From the NCBI GenBank assembly GCA_041483135.1, contig JBGPFE010000014.1, positions 22,136 to 86,135 on the forward strand: a DNA stretch of 64,000 bases. Reading direction: 5' to 3'. The DNA is from PALSA-1004 sp041483135 (GTDB taxonomy: Bacteria > Pseudomonadota > Gammaproteobacteria > Burkholderiales > SG8-41). Both the position numbers and the translations under genes were made by a program. Shown piece after piece: positions 63,357-64,000 of this stretch (positions are counted from its first letter, which is position 1; the number at the start of each line of letters is the position of its first letter). The notes under the pieces are model-generated. The model was not told the origin of the DNA. It saw only the letters and a list, made by a program, of their open reading frames with translations, and did no database searches.

Positions 63357-63845
63357 GTGCATACTGCCCCCGCCTTCGAATCCAAGATCTGCGCACCGGC
63401 TGAGCTCGCCGCGCGCATCGCGCAACTCGCGCGGCCACTGGTGTTCACCAACGGCGTGTTCGACATTCTGCATCGCGGCCACGCGAGCTATCTCGAGCAG
63501 GCGCGCGCGCTCGGCGCGAGCCTGCTCGTTGCCGTCAACAGCGATGCTTCGGTGCAGCGCCTCGGCAAAGGGCCGGACCGCCCTATCAACGCACTCGCCG
63601 ACCGCATGGCACTGGTCGCCGCGCTCGAAGCGGTGAATCTGGTGACGTGGTTCGACGACGACACGCCGCTCGCGCTGATACGCCTCGCGCAGCCCGACGT
63701 GCTGGTGAAAGGCGGCGATTGGGCGCCGGACAGTATCGTGGGCGGCACGGAAGTCAAAAGCTGGGGCGGCGCCGTGCATTCGATACCGTTCACCCACGAG
63801 TATTCGACCAGCGCCACGCTCGCCAAAATTAGGGGTGATGAGTGA
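63357..63845 (+). CDS. rfaE2: D-glycero-beta-D-manno-heptose 1-phosphate adenylyltransferase
   Basis: The protein of about 162 residues matches the C-terminal (nucleotidyltransferase) domain of HldE. It has the HxGH site VFTNGVFDILHRGHASYL, then VAVNSDASVQRLGKGPDRP and VKGGDW. It makes ADP-heptose for LPS in bacteria with a split RfaE. The start is uncertain: GTG 63357 gives the usual length, and TTG 63321 would add 12 residues. The final residues and stop (63843-63845) are within a heptad array. Confidence 0.93.
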   Translation: MHTAPAFESKICAPAELAARIAQLARPLVFTNGVFDILHRGHASYLEQARALGASLLVAVNSDASVQRLGKGPDRPINALADRMALVAALEAVNLVTWFDDDTPLALIRLAQPDVLVKGGDWAPDSIVGGTEVKSWGGAVHSIPFTHEYSTSATLAKIRGDE

Positions 63846-63869
63846 TGAGTGATGAGTTATGAGTCAGTA
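63835..63869. repeat. Heptad array K at the rfaE2 stop
   Basis: Units GTGATGA three times, then GTTATGA and GTCAGTA, run from 63835. The first units encode the last residues and stop codon of rfaE2. No opposite arm is visible before the window ends. Confidence 0.85.
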
Positions 63870-63922
63870 CTGTCCGGTTAACGACTAGATTGAAGCGTAC
63901 AAGTAATTGATCGAGAGATTGG

Positions 63923-64000
63923 ATGTTTCATTTTAGTGATGTCTCCGATTTGAATCGCGGATTGCGCGAAGCTGTGGCTTTTTCAAGCACAGGGGACGCG
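63923..64000 (+). CDS. Partial ORF at the window end, unknown
   Basis: An open frame from ATG 63923 to the last base encodes 26 residues (MFHFSDVSDLNRGLREAV, then AFSSTG). GAGAGATTGG precedes it. The upstream bases are unlike the rest of the region, and the block might be the start of an insertion sequence, but this is a guess. Confidence 0.3.
   Translation, partial: MFHFSDVSDLNRGLREAVAFSSTGDA

Overview
The window looks like a chromosome segment of a GC-rich betaproteobacterium, probably Burkholderiales or Nitrosomonadales-like and possibly uncultured. The grounds are the complete dcw cell-wall/division cluster in canonical order ending in lpxC, the pilC-pilD-coaE-zapD-yacG block, the rpsP-rimM-trmD-rplS operon next to ffh, a Nudix-ThiE fusion, and a TctC/Bug transporter. 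The assignment rests on gene order and protein families only.

Region 1-12,100 is accessory catabolism on the + strand. It holds the end of an MmgE/PrpD protein, a tripartite tricarboxylate transporter (tctB, tctA, tctC), a frameshifted short-chain dehydrogenase, a second near-identical tctC, a creatininase-family amidohydrolase, a sulfonate/nitrate/taurine-type ABC importer, an alpha/beta hydrolase and an amidase. Part of it is visibly less GC-rich than the core. A small Cys/His-rich gene with a well-placed FNR-type promoter closes it.

Region 12,500-17,300 is a tightly overlapped minus-strand operon behind a divergent GntR regulator. It encodes a split UxaA-family lyase (altronate-dehydratase or sulfolactate sulfo-lyase type), a fumarate-reductase-like iron-sulfur subunit, two cytochrome b anchors and a TauE/SafE sulfite-exporter-type permease. 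No flavoprotein gene is present.

Region 17,400-36,800 is housekeeping: a TPR protein, rplS-trmD-rimM-rpsP, ffh, a CcsA-like protein, a CNNM/CorC protein, pilC, pilD, coaE, zapD, yacG, Nudix-ThiE, a DUF815 ATPase, argJ, secA, an M23 peptidase and a DciA-like protein.

Region 36,850-56,170 is the dcw cluster, read right to left from an mraZ promoter with three phased MraZ boxes: mraZ, rsmH, ftsL, ftsI, murE, murF, mraY, murD, ftsW, murG, murC, murB, ddlB, ftsQ, ftsA, ftsZ, lpxC. Nearly all junctions overlap by ATGA or TGATG.

Region 56,500-64,000 carries a TtuC-type dehydrogenase, RNase P RNA, pyrC, rsmI, the lpoA-yraN-gmhA/diaA-BON operon, a hypothetical protein, rfaE2 and a partial ORF.

The most unusual signal is a family of 7-bp tandem arrays, usually with a reverse-complement array beside them. 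About fourteen occur from 14.7 kb onward, at gene junctions, overlapping stop codons, and inside murD. None was seen in the first 14.7 kb. Other notable signals are a 33-codon microgene copying the MraY C-terminus with only synonymous differences, and a short dispersed element found both in-frame in ftsQ and beside a murC 5' duplicate.
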